NCBI GenBank assembly: GCA_017302255.1
Contig: JAFLDV010000004.1
Span: forward strand, 1-64,000
Direction of reading: 5' to 3'
From: Gammaproteobacteria bacterium
GTDB taxonomy: Bacteria; Pseudomonadota; Gammaproteobacteria; Enterobacterales; Alteromonadaceae
DNA length: 64,000 bases
The notes below the pieces were generated by a model that had not been told where the DNA came from, made no database searches, and saw only the letters and a list, made by a program, of their open reading frames with translations. Below are positions 60,322 to 64,000 of this stretch, in pieces. The translations under genes were made by a program, and so were the position numbers. How positions within the stretch are numbered: position 1 is the stretch's first letter; each line of letters begins with the position of its first letter.

Positions 60322-60966
60322 GTGAAACTGCGGACCTTGGTTACAACTACATTGTTGCTTGGCACAATTTCGCTGCCAGTATTCGCTCAAGAAATGCCTG
60401 CCGGCTTGCCGGAAGAACTGCAAGTAGTACAGCTTTACACCCAAGACGAATTGTTGGCTTTGATCAGGCAAAATGCACATCTGAAACGTGTAAAAGATGA
60501 TGATTGTCAATTAGTTAAAGATATCGAAGCCCGTGCGGATGTGATGAAGTTACCATCCTACCAATTCCTATTTGGCGATATGCTCGCCTATGGAGTTTGT
60601 GTGCCGGTTGATATTGAGCGCGGCTGGGACTTAATGAATGCATCGGCACTACAAGGACTCCCTGAAGCATTAGAGCAAATAGGTCGTTATTACCAACAAG
60701 GCAAGTTTGTGCAGAAAGATCTGGCAAAAGCTCGCCTCTATTTGCATCAAGCTGGGGCTATGGGTAATCTACCGGCGCAAATCCGCTTAGCTGAATTGTT
60801 AGCATCAGGGAACGGTAGCCCGGTTGATATGGAAACTGTGTATCGTTGGTTGCATCATTCGGTAACTGCAGATCCAAATCAGCATGCACGCATTGAAAAG
60901 GCCATGGCGCAGCTTGCTAACAAAATGCCTGAGGCAGTGCTAGCAAGGGCAAGAAAAACACTCTGA
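60322..60966 (+). CDS. motX: Sodium-driven flagellar motor protein MotX
   Basis: 214 residues, exported. MotX forms the T-ring of sodium-driven polar flagella, joining PomAB stators to the basal body. The signal peptide is VKLRTLVTTTLLLGTISLPVFA. The mature part holds Cys62 (RVKDDDCQLVKDIEARA) and Cys93 (LAYGVCVPVD), a pair found in Vibrio MotX, then Sel1-type repeats (EALEQIGRYYQQGKFVQKD; LPAQIRLAELLASGNG). The position between purA and rnr is the same as in Vibrio. I chose the GTG at 60322, six bases after GGGAG. No other flagellar gene is in the window. Confidence 0.9.
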   Translation: MKLRTLVTTTLLLGTISLPVFAQEMPAGLPEELQVVQLYTQDELLALIRQNAHLKRVKDDDCQLVKDIEARADVMKLPSYQFLFGDMLAYGVCVPVDIERGWDLMNASALQGLPEALEQIGRYYQQGKFVQKDLAKARLYLHQAGAMGNLPAQIRLAELLASGNGSPVDMETVYRWLHHSVTADPNQHARIEKAMAQLANKMPEAVLARARKTL

Positions 60967-61057
60967 TTGCAATAATTGCTGTATTAAATTTCGGCTATTC
61001 GTGAAAAATCAGCTCAAGGCTGTTACACTTGCCGAAGTTTAATAAAGAAGAGTATCA

Positions 61058-63448
61058 ATGACTATCAAAGATCCGCATCTTGCGCGTGAGCAAGAAAAAT
61101 ATGAAAACCCTATCCCAAGCCGGGAATTTATTCTCGAGCATATCAAACAGCGGCAACAACCTGCCTACTTCGAAGAACTTGCAGTTGAACTAAAACTCGA
61201 TGGCGAAGAAGCATTATTTGCATTAAAGAAACGTCTGCGCGCTATGGAGCGTGATGGGCAGTTGCTGTTTACCAAAACTCGCCGTTATGGCTTGGTGGAT
61301 GATTTAGATTTAGTAAAAGGCACAGTACTTGGCCATCGCGATGGTTTCGGTTTTTTAAAACGCGAATTAGGCGGCCCAGACTGGTATATCCCGAATTTCG
61401 AAATGCAGCGCCTATTGCCAGGTGATGTAGTGCTAGCTAGTGCTGGCGAGATTAAAGGCAAAGACAAAGTTGAAGCCCGCATTGTGCGTGTGTTAACACC
61501 TCGAGCTGAGCCTATTGTTGGCCGTTATTTCAAAGATTTCGCATTAGCCGTGGTTGTCCCCGAAGATCCTCGGATCACTCAAGATATCGTGATCCCGCAA
61601 GGTGAAGAGGGCGCAGCCCGTCATGGTCAAATTGTTCTAGCGGAAGTGACCTCTCGCCCGTCTAAACGAGTCAATGCAGTCGGTAAGGTTATTGAAGTGC
61701 TCGGCGAACATATGGCGCCAGGCATGGAAATTGAAGTCGCCATTCGCAATCATCAAATTCCTCATCAGTTTTCTGATGCAGTATTAAAGCAAGTTGGCCA
61801 CTATGGCACTGAAGTACCTGCTGAAGCCAAAGCCGGTCGTGTTGATTTAACTAAGATTGGTTTATTAACCATTGACGGCGAAGATGCGCGCGATTTTGAC
61901 GATGCCGTGTATTGTGAGCGCAAAGACGATGGTGGTTGGCACTTATGGGTCGCCATTGCTGATGTCACGGCGTATGTGCAACCAGATACTGCTTTAGATC
62001 GTGAAGCTTTAGAACGCGGTAACTCAGTGTACTTCCCAGATCACGTGGTACCGATGTTGCCAGAGGCGTTATCCAACGGCCTATGCTCATTAAATCCGCA
62101 TGTTGACCGCCTGTGTTTTGTCGCAGAAATGCATATAAGCCCACAGGGTAAACTTGGCAGCTATAAGTTTTATGAAGCGGTGATGCATTCAACGGCGCGC
62201 TTAACTTACAACAAAGTGCATGCAATTTTACAAGGTGATGTTGAGCTTCGCGAGCAATACGCCGCCAATCTGACCAACTTGGACAACCTGTATTCGTTAT
62301 ATCGGCAAATGGCCAAAGTGCGCGGTGAACGTGGTGCCATCGAATTTGAAACTGTGGAAACCCGCTTTATCTTCAATAGCCATCGCAAGATTGAGCAAAT
62401 TGTGCCGGTGCATCGTAATGAAGCGCACAAGATTATTGAAGAGTGCATGATTTTAGCTAACGTTGCTTCGGCGAATTTTGTCGAAAAACATGAAGCAGCA
62501 GCGCTATATCGTGTACATGAGCAACCAGATTCCGACCGTTTTGCCAATTTCAAACGCTTCCTAGCGGAATTGGGGATCACTGCAGATCTGCCGGTTGAAC
62601 CAACACCACTTGAGCTTAAGCTGTTGTTAGAACGACTCGGTGATCGCCCTGATAAAGAACTGATTGAAACGACTTTATTGCGTTCACTAAAACAAGCGGT
62701 TTATCAGCCGGATAACCAAGGTCACTTTGGTTTAGCACTTGAAGCCTACGCGCATTTCACCTCGCCAATTCGCCGTTATCCAGATTTGTTATTGCACCGG
62801 GCCATTAAGGCTGTGCTGCATAAACAAGGCAATGCAGTCACTGGACCGCGCGCTTATACGCCGGAGCAAATGGTACCGCTCGGTGAGCAATGTTCGATGA
62901 CTGAACGTCGGGCTGACGATGCGACCCGCGAAGTCTCGGATTGGCTCAAATGTGAGTACATGCAAGACCACATTGGTGATAGTTTCCCTGGTGTTGTCGC
63001 GACTGTCACCAATTTTGGTCTGTTTGTCCGTTTGGTTGATTTGTATATTGAAGGCCTAGTGCATGTGACCTCGTTGCCAAATGATTATTATCATTTTGAT
63101 ACCGAGCGGCAGGTTCTGCTTGGCGAGCACAGCAAGCAAAGTTATCGCATGGGTGATTTGCTTGAAGTGAAAGTGCTGGCAGTAAATCTAGAAGCGCGCA
63201 AAATTGACTTAGGCGTTATAGGCTCACCAAAACACGGTGAAGCACGCAAAGTAAGTAGCCGAGCTGTGTATCCAGATGAACGTGGCAGCAAATCTGGTGA
63301 TAAACCACATAAAAAAGGCCGAGCTATTGCCGACCCAACCCAACGCCCAGGCAAAACCAAAGCCGGTCGGGGCGGAGCCAAAGGTGGCAAGGCGAAAGCG
63401 CCTGCGGCTAAAGCTGGCAAAGCCAAAGCACCACGTAAACGCAAATGA
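61058..63448 (+). CDS. rnr: Ribonuclease R
   Basis: 796 residues. A 3'-5' exoribonuclease that digests structured RNA. An N-terminal winged-helix region (about 20-85) is followed by two cold-shock domains, the RNB catalytic domain with DGEDARDFDDAVYCE (about 272-286) holding the active-site aspartates, and an S1 domain (about 640-725). The tail is a Lys/Gly/Ala-rich basic stretch of about 60 residues, typical of RNase R. It lies 91 bases after motX and upstream of rlmB, as in E. coli. Confidence 0.97.
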   Translation: MTIKDPHLAREQEKYENPIPSREFILEHIKQRQQPAYFEELAVELKLDGEEALFALKKRLRAMERDGQLLFTKTRRYGLVDDLDLVKGTVLGHRDGFGFLKRELGGPDWYIPNFEMQRLLPGDVVLASAGEIKGKDKVEARIVRVLTPRAEPIVGRYFKDFALAVVVPEDPRITQDIVIPQGEEGAARHGQIVLAEVTSRPSKRVNAVGKVIEVLGEHMAPGMEIEVAIRNHQIPHQFSDAVLKQVGHYGTEVPAEAKAGRVDLTKIGLLTIDGEDARDFDDAVYCERKDDGGWHLWVAIADVTAYVQPDTALDREALERGNSVYFPDHVVPMLPEALSNGLCSLNPHVDRLCFVAEMHISPQGKLGSYKFYEAVMHSTARLTYNKVHAILQGDVELREQYAANLTNLDNLYSLYRQMAKVRGERGAIEFETVETRFIFNSHRKIEQIVPVHRNEAHKIIEECMILANVASANFVEKHEAAALYRVHEQPDSDRFANFKRFLAELGITADLPVEPTPLELKLLLERLGDRPDKELIETTLLRSLKQAVYQPDNQGHFGLALEAYAHFTSPIRRYPDLLLHRAIKAVLHKQGNAVTGPRAYTPEQMVPLGEQCSMTERRADDATREVSDWLKCEYMQDHIGDSFPGVVATVTNFGLFVRLVDLYIEGLVHVTSLPNDYYHFDTERQVLLGEHSKQSYRMGDLLEVKVLAVNLEARKIDLGVIGSPKHGEARKVSSRAVYPDERGSKSGDKPHKKGRAIADPTQRPGKTKAGRGGAKGGKAKAPAAKAGKAKAPRKRK

Positions 63449-63491
63449 GCAAGCTCTGAGTCGACTAATTTGCTAGAATAGACTCAATATG

Positions 63492-63519
63492 AAAACGCCT
63501 GGTGACACCAGGCGTTTTT
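63492..63519 (+). terminator. Terminator of rnr
   Basis: AAAACGCCTGG-TGACA-CCAGGCGTTTTT, 11 perfect pairs and a T-run. It separates rnr from rlmB. The space 63520-63654 shows no further feature. Confidence 0.92.
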
Positions 63520-63654
63520 ACGAGCAAAGCGCTTAGTCGTGCATGACTGAGTTATGGCGGCATGACAGCCATTTCTAGCCCAACAAATCAGCCTTTGCTG
63601 TCATCAAGATCACAAGACCAAGCGCAGAATATGCTGCGCCAGATAGGAAAAAGT

Positions 63655-64000
63655 ATGAGCACAGATTATGTGTTTGGCATTCACGCGGTTAGCGCCTTTA
63701 TGGAGCGTGCTCCTGAAGATGTTTTAGAACTGTTTGTATTAAAAGATCGTGAAGATCAGCGCATGCAACCGGTTATTCAACTGGCGCGCAAATCAGGTGT
63801 ATCGGTGCAATTTTGTAACCGCAAAACCCTGGACGAAAAAGTCGCAGGCGCTCAGCATCAAGGTGTTGTGGCCAAAGCTCGTTTGCATGATGCCGGCGAT
63901 GAAAGCGATTTAGCGCGAATTGTTGAGCGCGAAGCGGCACCATTTTTGTTGATTCTGGATGGCATCACTGACCCACATAACTTAGGCGCTATTTTACGTA
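63655..64000 (+). CDS. rlmB: 23S rRNA (guanosine-2'-O-)-methyltransferase RlmB, 5' part
   Basis: The first 115 residues are in the window and the frame runs off the right edge. RlmB methylates G2251 of 23S rRNA. The N-terminal substrate-binding domain (YVFGIHAVSAFMERAPEDVLEL, about residues 5-26, cited as a region) is followed by the start of the SPOUT catalytic domain with LLILDGITDPHNLGAILR-type motif at the edge. I chose the ATG at 63655 with AGGA six bases upstream rather than an in-frame ATG at 63631. It follows rnr, as in E. coli. Confidence 0.94.
   Translation, partial: MSTDYVFGIHAVSAFMERAPEDVLELFVLKDREDQRMQPVIQLARKSGVSVQFCNRKTLDEKVAGAQHQGVVAKARLHDAGDESDLARIVEREAAPFLLILDGITDPHNLGAILR

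Overview
The window is a stretch of conserved chromosome from a gammaproteobacterium. The gene order from about 41.6 kb to the end (psd-rsgA / orn-tRNA-Gly-queG / tsaE-amiB-mutL-miaA-hfq-hflX-hflK-hflC-purA-rnr-rlmB) matches the E. coli order closely. A motX homologue between purA and rnr, as in Vibrio, and long PstC and PstA permeases point to an Alteromonadales-like, polarly flagellated aquatic bacterium. A Rheinheimera or Alishewanella relative is my guess; I could not test it. I see no transposase, integrase, phage gene or CRISPR array.

Region by region. (1) 1-14.8 kb is a phosphate block. On the minus strand lie an exported M20 amidohydrolase (cut by the window edge), ppx and ppk, and a GcvR-like ACT protein. 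On the plus strand lie pstS, then pstC-pstA-pstB-phoU, then a DUF47 protein with a PiT phosphate transporter. Polyphosphate synthesis, polyphosphate breakdown, high-affinity and low-affinity phosphate uptake therefore sit together, and PhoB-box-like sites precede pstS, pstC and, more weakly, ppk. (2) 15-22 kb holds oxyR, a small membrane protein, and the queA-tgt-yajC-secD-secF operon. (3) 22-36.5 kb holds a rhodanese gene, suhB, purH and the ancestral aroQ-accB-accC-prmA-dusB-fis order. Three accessory genes interrupt that order: a chemotaxis receptor, a GT4 and a GT2 glycosyltransferase. dsbD lies upstream of aroQ.

(4) 36.7-41 kb holds groES-groEL behind a sigma-32-type promoter, a DUF3016 protein, two small hypothetical genes, and a MerC-like membrane protein behind a Zur-box-like site. 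(5) 41-48.7 kb holds a GDPD-type phosphodiesterase, psd, rsgA, orn, one tRNA-Gly, a DUF4442 protein, a CHASE-like/GGDEF/EAL protein, a DUF1289 protein and queG. (6) 48.8-64 kb holds tsaE-amiB-mutL-miaA-hfq-hflX-hflK-hflC with overlapping or tightly spaced genes, a class V aminotransferase, purA, motX, rnr and the start of rlmB.

Most of the window is ordinary core genome, and I did not find a clearly new multi-gene system. The observations most worth checking are the three Pho-type promoters with identical box-to-minus-10 spacing, the long extra domains of PstC and PstA, the glycosyltransferase pair around prmA, the Zur-like site before the MerC-like gene, and a cluster of nested palindromes before purH.
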